Source of the DNA: Alkalimonas amylolytica
GTDB taxonomy: Bacteria > Pseudomonadota > Gammaproteobacteria > Enterobacterales > Alteromonadaceae
Reading direction: 5' to 3'
Length of the DNA: 64,000 bases
Assembly: GCF_900107845.1 (NCBI RefSeq)
Contig: NZ_FNRM01000001.1
Coordinates: 103,747-167,746, forward strand
Shown: positions 49,601 to 57,174 of the stretch, in pieces
How positions within the stretch are numbered: the first letter of the stretch is position 1
How the letters are laid out: each line of letters starts with the position of its first letter
Position numbers and translations under genes: made by a program
Notes under the pieces: model-generated
Databases searched by the model: none
Told to the model about the DNA's origin: nothing
The model's input: the letters and a program-made list of their open reading frames with translations, nothing else

Positions 49601-49771
49601 CCGGTTTTCATCAACCAGAGATATCAGCACAATCTCGGTTTGCAGACATTGCTGTACCAGAGCGGTTAACCGGTCAAAACGTGGTTCACTGGCCGTATCC
49701 AGCAGGCCAGTCTGCTGCAATACCATCAAGCGTTCCGCTTCATTGGCCGGGAAATCAGGTACCTGCATCAT
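46625..49771 (-). CDS. Cytosolic GAF/multi-PAS sensor histidine kinase
   Basis: 1048 residues and no membrane helix. N-terminal GAF domain (about 10-165: LVDENRQWFKSRQG, DISFCGHAILDDGIFQIPDA), five PAS domains with PAC-like tails (starting near 175, 305, 435, 565 and 695), a HisKA domain with the phospho-His at 830 (SHELRTPLTSINGA) and an HATPase domain (NLLSNAIKFSP, DQGPGIPEG, GGTGLGLALCKE). There is no receiver of its own; the lone receiver upstream and the Hpt-REC protein downstream are likely partners. Multiple PAS domains suggest sensing of redox, light or small ligands; the signals are unknown. Confidence 0.93.
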   Translation of the reverse strand: MMQVPDFPANEAERLMVLQQTGLLDTASEPRFDRLTALVQQCLQTEIVLISLVDENRQWFKSRQGLEACETGRDISFCGHAILDDGIFQIPDASLDPRFANNPLVTDAPNIRFYAGAPLKVQGSAIGTLCVIDSQPRALNKREQQILRQFADAIQQEIADRLQEQAHQQLAERELRYRSVLEGTRIGTWEWNVQTGATIFNERWAEIVGYTLEELAPISIETWASLAHPDDLKESGTLLERHFQGELAFYDVKCRMKHKAGHWVWVHDRGRVVSWTEDGKPLMMYGTHADITAQKQAEQQLQEQKWLFEQILEQTMAGYWDWYIQENTEYLSPSFKQMFGYHDDEMENSPKAWQKIIFPDDLSKVLVSFEQHIASRGEVPFDNVVRYHHKNGTVVWVRCVGKVIEWSADNQPIRMVGSHMDLTLEMEVRQALQQSRDQFQTLVANIPGITYRCLADEHWTMVYMSGSIDPLSGYPASDFIQNKVRSYASVIHPEDGPRLEDEIAKAVAEKKSWLLQYRVLHKDGSVRYVEERGTGEYNQDGSLRYLDGFILDVTNEKTLKRQLLKLAEQLPGVVYQFQQWPDGRSSFPYASANLKKIYGVNPEDAKVDASQVFQCILAEDLPAVADSIERSSVELSLWQHEYRVVNRQGDVLWLSGRAMPEAMPDGSVLWHGYIYDMTETKQHYLALEQANEQLHLAQQRLELSSQQALIGYWQASLKTGELWWSPMIYDVFGFNAEVTEPSVALFKSTVHPDDLHLVEASETKAKQTGLHDVVHRIIRPCGEIRWVHELAQMLPESDNPELMMIGSVQDVTERMRLQQMKDEFISTVSHELRTPLTSINGALKLLQATQSSLLTGKGQKLLDVATSNNARLQQLINDLLDIEKLIAGKMNFELRHQPLLPLLEQALADHATYIARSSLTLSMHISEAAKAMTIYVDEHRLQQILANLLSNAIKFSPEQGQVQLQARVADDFVEIAVQDQGPGIPEGFKDKLFQRFSQADASSAKEKGGTGLGLALCKELVEGMQGSIGFESKAGSGARFYVRFPRQA

Positions 49772-49777
49772 GAGCTC

Positions 49778-50164
49778 CTATGGCTGCACCGCTTGCTGGT
49801 AGAGTTCACGCAAGGTATCGCCCAGCTCCATCGGCTCAAAAGGTTTTTCCACCACAGCTATAGCCCCTGCATCCAAATACTGCTGTTTTTCTGCCTGCTG
49901 GATTTTGGCGGTCATAAAGACCACCGGTGTAGCGGCTAAGGATGGTAACTTTCTAAGCTCTGCCAGCGTTTGCAAGCCATCCATTTTTGGCATCATCACA
50001 TCAAGCAGAATCAGCTCTGGTGCAAAAGCCTCTGCCTGCCGAAGTGCAGAGTGACCACCATCACAGCTGAGTAGCTCGAAGCCTGCAACATCCGCCAGGG
50101 CCATTTCAGCGACCATGCGAATAGACTCATCATCCTCTACATGCATTACCCGGGTTAGTTCCAT
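49778..50164 (-). CDS. Single-domain response regulator (receiver only)
   Basis: 128 residues, CheY-like. The acidic pocket E10-D11-D12, phospho-acceptor Asp55 (LILLDVMMP), Thr85 (FMTAK) and Lys107 (VEKPFEP) are all intact. With no output domain it probably relays phosphate between the two flanking kinases, or to the Hpt of the diguanylate cyclase (inference). 6 bases upstream of the PAS kinase. Confidence 0.94.
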   Translation of the reverse strand: MELTRVMHVEDDESIRMVAEMALADVAGFELLSCDGGHSALRQAEAFAPELILLDVMMPKMDGLQTLAELRKLPSLAATPVVFMTAKIQQAEKQQYLDAGAIAVVEKPFEPMELGDTLRELYQQAVQP

Positions 50165-50176
50165 TCGAGCTTCCTT

Positions 50177-52051
50177 TTATTTGCTAGCATTTAATTCAAT
50201 ATAGCGTTGATTTGCTGCACAAGTCTCTACTAGCGGTAACTCAAACCAAAAGCAAGCGCCATGACCTGGTTGGCTATCCACACCGATGCGCCCGCCCGAT
50301 TGCTGAATGATTTCCCGGCATATGGCAAGGCCCAGACCCGTACCACTGTATTGCTTGGTGGTACCATCGCTCAGTTGCGAGAAGCGCTGAAACAGGGCTC
50401 TGATCTCCCGAGCGGTTAACCCTGGGCCCTCATCAATAATATTAATACGAACAAAAGACTGTTTTGGCTGAGTGGTCACTCGAACCACACTGCCGCCCGG
50501 TGAGAACTTCACCGCATTGGATAACAAATTGGTCAGGACTTGCTGGACCCTGGCCGGATCGGCCAGTACTTGTATTGCCCCGACATCCTCCAACAGAAGT
50601 TGGCTTTGATTGCTGTGTGCATAAGGCATGTTTTGCTCAATAGCCTCTTGCAATAACTCCGCCAATCCAATGCATTGCGGTTGAAAGGTTACCTTGCCCG
50701 CCACCAACTTTTCCATATCCAGCAAATCATTCACCAGACTGGTGAGTCGTTTGCAATTTCGCTGAGCAATATCGAGCATTTTCTTACTTTTATTCGTGAG
50801 TTCACCCGCCGCACCGGCCAGCACCAGGGATATGGAACCTGAAATGGAGGTGAGCGGTGTTCGCAATTCATGACTGACGGTAGAAATAAATTCATCCTTC
50901 AGTTTGTCCAATTGGTTGCGCTCGGTTAAATCCTGAACGATGGTCCAAATCATCTGCTCGCCAGCCGGGTTTTCAAACAAGACCCCATTGAGCTCGATTG
51001 GAATTAAATGGCCTTCTTTGTGCCGGTACTCTTTGCGGTATGGCCCATACAGCCCTTTACTCTTTAATGACTCAAGCTGCTGTTGTTCATCATTGGCATA
51101 GCTTTCCGGTGTTAGATCCCAATAGCTTAAAGCTGCCAGCTCCTGCTGGGTATAACCAACCAATCGTTCCATGGCTAAGTTCGATTCAATAAAAGCACCA
51201 TCCGCCATACGGTTGAGTAAAATAGGCAAAGGAGACAAGGTAAACAAGGCACTTAAGCGCTGTTCGGACCATTGCAGCTGCAACTGCTGATTTTTGATAG
51301 AGTGAGCCGTAGCTTTTTGTAATCTGAGCGCCAGAAACACAATAAGGGCTAAACTAAATAAGCACGCAATAAACCACAGCAACCAAAGCCGTCTGTTCTG
51401 TGCTTGCTGGGCAAGCATCAAATCGGTAATATCCCGCCAGGCCAATAATACCAGACTGGCTGATTGTTCCGATGGTTGCTGATAGCCATACCAGGGTGTC
51501 ACACTGACCAAGTAATGCCGTTCACCGCTGGCCACCCGATGCATTTGTGGTTGAGTCACCGACTTCCCTAAACCGTTTTGCTGCAGCCAATTGCTTAAAA
51601 AGCCGGATGGTGTACCATCAATCAGCCAATACTGAGTGCCCGCCTGAAAATTTTGCATATCGCTATGCATGACCTGAAGCGCATCACGCCCAACCAACAA
51701 TGAGATGCCTGAGCTGGTAATCCCTTGCTTTTCCATCAGCAGCTGTTGCTGTCTGATTAAAGAGCTAACGCCAAAACCCACTTCAATAACAGCCAGCGTG
51801 GACTGTTGCTCCCCCTTCACCGGAACCGCCGCACGCAGCCCGATGCCATGACGGCCCACCTCCAGACCAGACACAACAGCCCCTTCTTGCAACACAGACA
51901 TCACCAAAGGTCGGACATCATGCAGGCGGTCACTGTGCCGATCAGGTCGATGAGCACGCAATAAGGTAAACGCATCAGGCCCTAAATGCAGGTGAAGCTG
52001 CCGTACAGCAAAAGGTTGCAATGCTTGCCATTGACTTAGCAACTCAGGCAA
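50177..52051 (-). CDS. Membrane sensor histidine kinase, C-terminal part of a frameshifted gene
   Basis: 624 residues as an open frame from TTG. Contents: the rest of a periplasmic sensor region, a membrane helix (about residues 225-247, LWFIACLFSLALIVFLALR), a PAS domain (about 270-380), HisKA with phospho-His394 (SHELRTPLTSISGS), and HATPase (NLLSNAVKFSP, DEGPGLTAREI, SGTGLGLAICRE). The frame begins mid-domain; the missing N-terminus with the first membrane helix is in the next frame, at 52036-52374, interrupted at a six-C run (52087-52092). One more base there would join them into a kinase of about 730 residues. First gene of the signalling operon. May be a pseudogene, a phase-variable gene or a sequencing error. 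Confidence 0.85.
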   Translation of the reverse strand: MPELLSQWQALQPFAVRQLHLHLGPDAFTLLRAHRPDRHSDRLHDVRPLVMSVLQEGAVVSGLEVGRHGIGLRAAVPVKGEQQSTLAVIEVGFGVSSLIRQQQLLMEKQGITSSGISLLVGRDALQVMHSDMQNFQAGTQYWLIDGTPSGFLSNWLQQNGLGKSVTQPQMHRVASGERHYLVSVTPWYGYQQPSEQSASLVLLAWRDITDLMLAQQAQNRRLWLLWFIACLFSLALIVFLALRLQKATAHSIKNQQLQLQWSEQRLSALFTLSPLPILLNRMADGAFIESNLAMERLVGYTQQELAALSYWDLTPESYANDEQQQLESLKSKGLYGPYRKEYRHKEGHLIPIELNGVLFENPAGEQMIWTIVQDLTERNQLDKLKDEFISTVSHELRTPLTSISGSISLVLAGAAGELTNKSKKMLDIAQRNCKRLTSLVNDLLDMEKLVAGKVTFQPQCIGLAELLQEAIEQNMPYAHSNQSQLLLEDVGAIQVLADPARVQQVLTNLLSNAVKFSPGGSVVRVTTQPKQSFVRINIIDEGPGLTAREIRALFQRFSQLSDGTTKQYSGTGLGLAICREIIQQSGGRIGVDSQPGHGACFWFELPLVETCAANQRYIELNASK

Positions 52052-52374
52052 TAACTGCTGCCGTATTGCGGCAATCTCTTCTGTCTCCCCCCTGCCAGGC
52101 GATAAGACTCAGCAGCATTCAACACGCCCTGCCGGATGGTGCTATTAGCATGCACCAGCTGCGCAGCCAACACCGCATCCTGTTGCAATTGCAGAGGGAT
52201 TTTTTGCAAATACTGACTGTTGGTTTGATGGTGCTGTAAAAGCTCAATGGAAAAAGTGCGGTTGCGTTGTTGCTGTGCTAGCAAAGCTGCCAATAAGGTC
52301 ACTAGAATGAGCGTAGCCCCAATACTCGACAGCCAAAACATAGTTTGCCCGCTGGACCTCATGCGATAGAGCAC
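52036..52374 (-). pseudogene. N-terminal fragment of the frameshifted sensor kinase
   Basis: 112 residues as read. It has a membrane helix (about residues 12-35, MFWLSSIGATLILVTLLAALLA) and the start of a periplasmic sensor (QKIPLQLQQDAVLAAQL, ...NAAESYRLAGG). After the G6 run the residues (RQKRLPQYGSSYCLSC) are out of frame; with one extra G the reading becomes GGETEEIAAIRQQLLPELL and runs on into the kinase. The 15-base overlap with the downstream frame is therefore artefactual. Confidence 0.75.
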
Positions 52375-52407
52375 CTGGATGATTTAGTTTTTATTGACCT
52401 ATCGATT

Positions 52408-52806
52408 CTAGCTGAATTGGTTCGGTTGCGCCAACCTGCTGCCAAACCAGACGGCCAGTAGCCAAGCAAGCAGCGAAATAAGCACATAAAGCACGGCCAA
52501 GTGTCCATGGCCGGCCAGCAGCAGCTGCAATCCCTCCAGGCTAAACACCGAGAAGGTAGTAAAACCGCCGCAAAAGCCAGCCAATACAAATTGCTTCAGT
52601 GGCTCGCTGGCCTGCCAGCGTCCATTCGTCCCCACCATGGTGGCGTAAAAGCCAATCAAGGCAGAGCCAAGCAAGTTCACCAGCAAAGTGGCCCAGGGCC
52701 AAAGTGCATCGGGCTGATGCAAGAACACAGAGAGTAGCAAGCGTAGGCTGGCTCCGAGACCAGAGCCAAGCCCAACCAACAGGTAAATCACAGGCGGATT
52801 TCTCAC
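52408..52806 (-). CDS. crcB: Fluoride channel CrcB/Fluc, second copy
   Basis: 132 residues, four membrane helices. Family motifs: GLGSGLGASLRLLL, ATLLVNLLGSALIGF, and GFCGGFTTFSVFSLE (the fluoride-lining TFS segment). It starts at GTG 52806, whose GTGA overlaps the stop of the upstream crcB; the frame is open further but without similarity. The positive residues at the N- and C-termini suggest an orientation opposite to the neighbouring copy, so the pair may form a heterodimer (inference). Confidence 0.9.
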   Translation of the reverse strand: MRNPPVIYLLVGLGSGLGASLRLLLSVFLHQPDALWPWATLLVNLLGSALIGFYATMVGTNGRWQASEPLKQFVLAGFCGGFTTFSVFSLEGLQLLLAGHGHLAVLYVLISLLAWLLAVWFGSRLAQPNQFS

Positions 52807-53195
52807 GCTTGCCCCCAGTAAAACCCCAGGGTAACAGCAGCAAGCCCAAGCAACACGGTAAGCAACACATTCAAAAGCGCTCGCTGCCACTGACCGGCTT
52901 GCCACAGGCTTAAGGTTTGCAGGCTAAAACTTGAGACGGTGGTATAAGCGCCCAAAAAGCCGATGCCAAGCACCAGCCATAGCAGCTGAGCCTGCTCCGC
53001 CTCAGCGACTCTGGCAGCGAGCAGGCCCAACGTCATAGCGCCACTGCAGTTAACCAGCAAGGTCCCCCAGGGCAATGCCATGCCCAGTTTTCGGCTGAGA
53101 AAGTTCATTAGCCAGAAACGCACAATGCCGCCCAAAGCGGCAGCACTAAAAAACAACAGCCAGAACCCTGCTGAAAACGGCAGTATCTGGCTCAT
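52803..53195 (-). CDS. crcB: Fluoride channel CrcB/Fluc, first copy
   Basis: 130 residues with four membrane helices. AALGGIVRFWLMN, WGTLLVNCSGAMTLGLL and GFLGAYTTVSSFSLQTL match the family. Positive residues cluster in the loop between helices 1 and 2 (SRKLG). Fluc proteins expel fluoride as antiparallel dimers. 12 bases after trpS; no fluoride riboswitch is visible in that short space. Confidence 0.9.
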   Translation of the reverse strand: MSQILPFSAGFWLLFFSAAALGGIVRFWLMNFLSRKLGMALPWGTLLVNCSGAMTLGLLAARVAEAEQAQLLWLVLGIGFLGAYTTVSSFSLQTLSLWQAGQWQRALLNVLLTVLLGLAAVTLGFYWGQA

Positions 53196-53207
53196 CAGAT
53201 AGCAGCC

Positions 53208-54212
53208 TTAAGGTAAAACAAAACCAACGGCATCGTACACCTTTCGCAGCGTTTCTGCCGCCCGGCTGCGGGCTTGCTCAGCGCCCTGATGCAATACTTT
53301 GTGCATTAAGTTTTGATCAGCCCGGATTTCTTTGAAGCGCTGCTGCAAAGGCTCCAGTAAACTGACGACTGCATCAGCCACATCCGTTTTTAAATGACCG
53401 TACATCTTGCCTTGGTATTCGGCTTCGAGTTCTGGCACGGTTTTGCCGGTAACACCGCTCAAAATACTCAGCAGGTTGGCTACACCTGGCTTTGCCTCCA
53501 GATCAAAAGTGACCCGTGGTGGATCATCGGAGTCGGTCACTGCACGTTTGATTTTCTTGGCAATGACTTTGGGTTCTTCCAACAGACCAATAAAGTTCTG
53601 CGGGTTGTCGTCGGACTTCGACATTTTCTTGGTAGGGTCCTGCAAGCTCATTACCCGGGCAGCCACTTTCGGAATAAACGGCTCAGGAACGGTAAATACA
53701 TCACCATGCAGCGCATTAAAGCGCATCGCCACATCACGGGCTAGCTCTAGATGTTGCTTTTGATCTTGCCCGACCGGGATTTGATTGGCCTGATACAATA
53801 AAATATCAGCAGCCATTAACACCGGGTAGGTAAAAAGCCCGGCATTGATGTTGTTGTTGTGGCGCTCGGATTTATCTTTGAACTGCGTCATCCGTCCCAG
53901 TTCACCAAACTGAGTGTAACAGTTCAGCACCCAGGCTAATTGACTGTGCTCCGGTACATGGGATTGCATAAAAATACCGGCGCGTTCAGGATCAATGCCA
54001 CAGGCCAAATACAGCGCCAGGCTATCGAGCGAGGCATTGCGCAACGCTGAAGGATCTTGCCGAACGGTGATGGCATGCAAATCAACGATGCAATACAGGC
54101 AATCAAAATCATCCTGCATCCGATCCCACTGACGAAGGGCGCCAAGGTAGTTTCCAATGGTCAGTTGTCCTGAAGGTTGTGCCCCACTGAGCACGATCGG
54201 CTTGCTTGTCAT
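53208..54212 (-). CDS. trpS: Tryptophan-tRNA ligase
   Basis: Class I synthetase of 334 residues. The HIGH-like signature is in [15 protein letters not shown] and the KMSKS loop in KKMSKSD. A good AAGGA precedes the ATG. Usually it follows rpe and gph; here gph is missing and an 82-base gap separates it from rpe. Confidence 0.98.
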   Translation of the reverse strand: MTSKPIVLSGAQPSGQLTIGNYLGALRQWDRMQDDFDCLYCIVDLHAITVRQDPSALRNASLDSLALYLACGIDPERAGIFMQSHVPEHSQLAWVLNCYTQFGELGRMTQFKDKSERHNNNINAGLFTYPVLMAADILLYQANQIPVGQDQKQHLELARDVAMRFNALHGDVFTVPEPFIPKVAARVMSLQDPTKKMSKSDDNPQNFIGLLEEPKVIAKKIKRAVTDSDDPPRVTFDLEAKPGVANLLSILSGVTGKTVPELEAEYQGKMYGHLKTDVADAVVSLLEPLQQRFKEIRADQNLMHKVLHQGAEQARSRAAETLRKVYDAVGFVLP

Positions 54213-54294
54213 AGATCCTTTCCGTCTTAAAATTGTAAAAATAATCCTGCAGTATAACTGCTTCCCATACCCTACGGCAGCAGCAAACTGCGTT

Positions 54295-54966
54295 TTAGCT
54301 TACTTTAGCCAGCTCAGCCCGCATAGCGTCGATGGTATCGCGATAGCTCGGACTGTTAAAAATGGCAGAGCCGGCCACAAACATATCAGCACCCGCTGCT
54401 GCAATCTCAGCAATGTTATCGGTTTTCACACCACCATCTACTTCCAGCCGGATCGGCCGGCCAGATTGGTCAATCAGCTGCCGTACTTGTTTTAGCTTCT
54501 GCAACGTCGCAGGAATAAAGCTTTGACCGCCAAAACCTGGGTTGACCGACATCAGCAAAATCAGATCGACCTTGTCCATCAGATAATCCAGTACCGAGAG
54601 CGGTGTGGCTGGATTCAGCACAACCCCGGCCTCACAACCATGTTGTTTAATCAACTGCAGGGTACGATCGACATGTCGGCTGGCTTCCGGATGAAAGCTG
54701 ATAATGCTGGCTCCGGCTTCGGCAAATTGTGGTACCAGCGCATCCACCGGCTCCACCATCAAATGCACATCAATCGGGGCCTGAATACCATAATCGCGCA
54801 ACGCCTGACACAGCATAGGGCCAAAGGTCAGGTTAGGGACATAGTGATTATCCATCACATCAAAGTGCACCACATCCGCACCAGCGGCCAACACCTGATC
54901 CACATCGTCTCCTAAACGGGCAAAATCGGCTGACAAAATGGAAGGCGCAATTAAAAAAGGTTGCAT
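54295..54966 (-). CDS. rpe: Ribulose-phosphate 3-epimerase
   Basis: Interconverts ribulose-5-phosphate and xylulose-5-phosphate in the pentose phosphate pathway. 223 residues from [46 protein letters not shown] and EVDGGV are the metal- and substrate-binding segments. An in-frame ATG 60 bases upstream lacks family similarity. Confidence 0.98.
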   Translation of the reverse strand: MQPFLIAPSILSADFARLGDDVDQVLAAGADVVHFDVMDNHYVPNLTFGPMLCQALRDYGIQAPIDVHLMVEPVDALVPQFAEAGASIISFHPEASRHVDRTLQLIKQHGCEAGVVLNPATPLSVLDYLMDKVDLILLMSVNPGFGGQSFIPATLQKLKQVRQLIDQSGRPIRLEVDGGVKTDNIAEIAAAGADMFVAGSAIFNSPSYRDTIDAMRAELAKVS

Positions 54967-55189
54967 GGCTAAGTTCTCCGCACCAAAAAGAGTCGCTACT
55001 TTACTGAATTTAGGCCGGAAAAGCACCCGCCTTCACTGCACAAAAAGCAAGCAGCATTGCACCAGCTCCGCACAACCAAGCATGCATGTGGTCACGAATA
55101 AAACTTAATCAATTGATTTATATTGACAAAGTAAGCTGGCACAGTTCTTGGAATTGCCATGTGATAATCAAAACACAAGGACAACTGCA

Positions 55190-55795
55190 ATGAAGAAAAC
55201 CATCTTAGCCAGCGCTTTGCTGCTCGCAATCAGCGGTCTTAACACAGCTCAAGCCAATGAAGTCGGCATCAGTGCCGAAGTCAGTGGGATGACCAAGTAT
55301 GTCTTCAGGGGTTACAAGCTCACCAATCACTTCCACGTGCAAGGTTCGATTGAAGCGGATTACCAGGGCTTTTACGCCGGCTTCTGGGGCACCACCGATC
55401 AAGAGGTTGGTTCAGAGACCAACCTTTATCTTGGCTATGGTTTTGATGTTAGCGACAGCATCGCCCTGGATATTGGCGTGCTGCAATACCGTTTTGATGG
55501 TATCGATGAAGACTATCTGGAATACCACATTGGCATCGACTTTGGTTTTGCTGGCATTACTTTCTATTACGATGAATTCGATAATATCTACATAGAAGCC
55601 AGTACTGAGTTTGCCTTAAATGATCAGTGGAGTATTGGCCTGCATGCCGGCTGGGAAGACTCCGATGAATCCCTGTACGATGTTGGCATCAGTCTAAATT
55701 ACGCCATTACGGATACATTGACCGCCTCAGCTTTTGCGACCAAAAAGGAAAGCGGCGATCGAAGCATCTTTTTCGGTCTGACAGCGTCTTTCTAA
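55190..55795 (+). CDS. TorF family putative porin (TIGR02001/Gcw_chp type)
   Basis: 201 residues with a signal peptide (MKKTILASALLLAISGLNTAQA) and a small beta barrel ending in aromatic Phe (FFGLTASF). The opening EVSGMTKYVFRGYKLT and repeated strands match this small porin-like family, common in marine gammaproteobacteria. Substrate unknown. The ATG at 55190 with AAGGA upstream is preferred to the longer frame at 55148. The 223-base gap before it holds a TTGACA-like element near 55121 but no complete promoter that I trust. Confidence 0.88.
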   Translation: MKKTILASALLLAISGLNTAQANEVGISAEVSGMTKYVFRGYKLTNHFHVQGSIEADYQGFYAGFWGTTDQEVGSETNLYLGYGFDVSDSIALDIGVLQYRFDGIDEDYLEYHIGIDFGFAGITFYYDEFDNIYIEASTEFALNDQWSIGLHAGWEDSDESLYDVGISLNYAITDTLTASAFATKKESGDRSIFFGLTASF

Positions 55796-55909
55796 GACGC
55801 TTTACTTACCAACTGATTGCACAACAGACCAACATAAAAGTAAATAACTTGTATCCCTACGCTCATTCTGCTATGGTAGCGACCATGGTTGGGACGCTGT
55901 GGAATTTCA

Positions 55910-56158
55910 ATGATGAAAGCTTTGTTACAGCATAAAACGCGGATTGCCCTGCTGGTCTCAGTGCTACTGGCCAGTGGTGTCGTGTGGTTGCTGCAGTCTG
56001 AGCACAGCACACTTTCTTGCCAGACCTCTGCAGAATGCGCCACCCAATTTAGCTGGCTAAGCTGGTTGCAGGGGCAAAGCCGCTCTTCACAGTTTCACTT
56101 TGTTGACTTAGTTGAGTTGCTGGATCGGATGCTGCCAGTCAATAATGACAAAAAATAA
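55910..56158 (+). CDS. Small hypothetical membrane-anchored protein
   Basis: About 82 residues (MMKALLQHKTRIALLVSVLL...). One N-terminal membrane or signal-anchor helix (about residues 9-28), then a short region with two cysteines (LSCQTSAECATQF) that could form a periplasmic disulfide. It overlaps the following DUF2970 gene by 14 bases, suggesting co-expression. I do not recognise the family. Confidence 0.6.
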   Translation: MMKALLQHKTRIALLVSVLLASGVVWLLQSEHSTLSCQTSAECATQFSWLSWLQGQSRSSQFHFVDLVELLDRMLPVNNDKK

Positions 56159-56342
56159 GCCTGCCTCCTGGAAGCAAGTTCTCAAAGCTGTTGCCGGTGC
56201 ATTTATCGGTGTTCAATCAGAGCAGCAACGCCAACAAGATTTTAATGCCGACAGTCCTATGCCCTACATCGTTGTAGGCGTGATAATGGCCTTAATTTTT
56301 GTCGTTACCGTACTGCTTGTCGTATCTTGGGTACTACGCTGA
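56145..56342 (+). CDS. DUF2970 family small membrane protein
   Basis: 65 residues. The pattern KPASWKQVLKAVAGAFIGVQSEQQRQQDF, then a short polar segment and one C-terminal membrane helix (YIVVGVIMALIFVVTVLLVVSWVL), matches DUF2970, a family with no known function. The frame is open upstream, but the family start is the ATG at 56145. Its last 38 bases overlap the convergent dam gene. Confidence 0.85.
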   Translation: MTKNKPASWKQVLKAVAGAFIGVQSEQQRQQDFNADSPMPYIVVGVIMALIFVVTVLLVVSWVLR

Positions 56343-57174
56343 TCACATTGCTGACTGGCGGTTGGTACAACGCAAATAGCTCGGCTACTTTCTTACGACC
56401 ATCCCCTTTTTGACTAATAGAGCGAGCCACCTGGATCGGGTGTAAACTCGCTTGCTGGTAAATCTTTCGGGTTAAGGTGGTATCGTGATTACTGATAAGC
56501 ACAGTGCAGCCCTGTTGGGATGCTTGCTCTGCAAGGTTGGCAAGTTGCGCCTGATCATCCAGATTAAAGCCTTCACGAGCATAACTGGTAAAGCTGGCAG
56601 TTTTACTTAGCGGTACATAGGGTGGATCACAATACACCACAGAGCCGGACGCCAGATTTGCAAATACCTGTTGATAACTGCTACAGCTAAACTCAGCCTG
56701 CTGCGCTTTTTCTGCAAAAAAATACAGTTCAGCTTCTGGAAAGTACGGCTTCTTGTAACTGCCAAAAGGCACATTAAACAAGCCTTTCAGGTTATAGCGG
56801 CATAACCCATTGTAGCCATGGCGATTAAGATACAAAAATAGCACCGATCGCTCATAGGCATCCGTACTATCATTAAAACGCTGCCGGAAGTTGAGGTAAC
56901 ACTCTTTTTGATTGCTGGCTGCAACGAAACAGGCTCTGGCATCAGCCACAAACTGTTCAGGCCGCTGTTTAACAATCTGATACAGGCTGATTAGATCCTG
57001 ATTAATATCATTCAGCTGGTAACGAGCATACTGGGTATTCAAGAAGACAGAGCCGGCTCCAACAAAAGGCTCAACCAGAGTATCACCCTGTGGCAAAAAG
57101 CGGGCTAATGATTCCACCAAGTTGTACTTGCCGCCAGCCCATTTAAGAAAGGCTCGTTGCTTGGATTTACTCAT
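56305..57174 (-). CDS. dam: DNA adenine methylase Dam
   Basis: Methylates adenine in GATC, used in mismatch repair and replication timing. 289 residues: KWAGGK at 11-16, SAM-binding FVGAG at 37-41, DPPY at 183-186, and the target-recognition region between. Its ATGA overlaps the damX stop, so it is coupled to the aroK-aroB-damX transcript, as in E. coli. rpe, normally next, is separated by three plus-strand genes. Confidence 0.97.
   Translation of the reverse strand: MSKSKQRAFLKWAGGKYNLVESLARFLPQGDTLVEPFVGAGSVFLNTQYARYQLNDINQDLISLYQIVKQRPEQFVADARACFVAASNQKECYLNFRQRFNDSTDAYERSVLFLYLNRHGYNGLCRYNLKGLFNVPFGSYKKPYFPEAELYFFAEKAQQAEFSCSSYQQVFANLASGSVVYCDPPYVPLSKTASFTSYAREGFNLDDQAQLANLAEQASQQGCTVLISNHDTTLTRKIYQQASLHPIQVARSISQKGDGRKKVAELFALYQPPVSNVISVVPKIRQAVR

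Noticed and set aside
52036-52092. Programmed -1 frameshift in the sensor kinase
   Set aside because: A G6 run could slip, but no downstream pseudoknot or stem-loop at suitable spacing was seen; mutation, phase variation or sequencing error is simpler.
53196-53207. Fluoride riboswitch for the crcB pair
   Set aside because: Only 12 bases separate trpS and crcB, too short for the aptamer.
55133-55150. TGGCAC-N5-TTGG resembling a sigma-54 promoter before the TorF porin gene
   Set aside because: The invariant GC of the -12 element is GG here, and no enhancer-binding site is visible.
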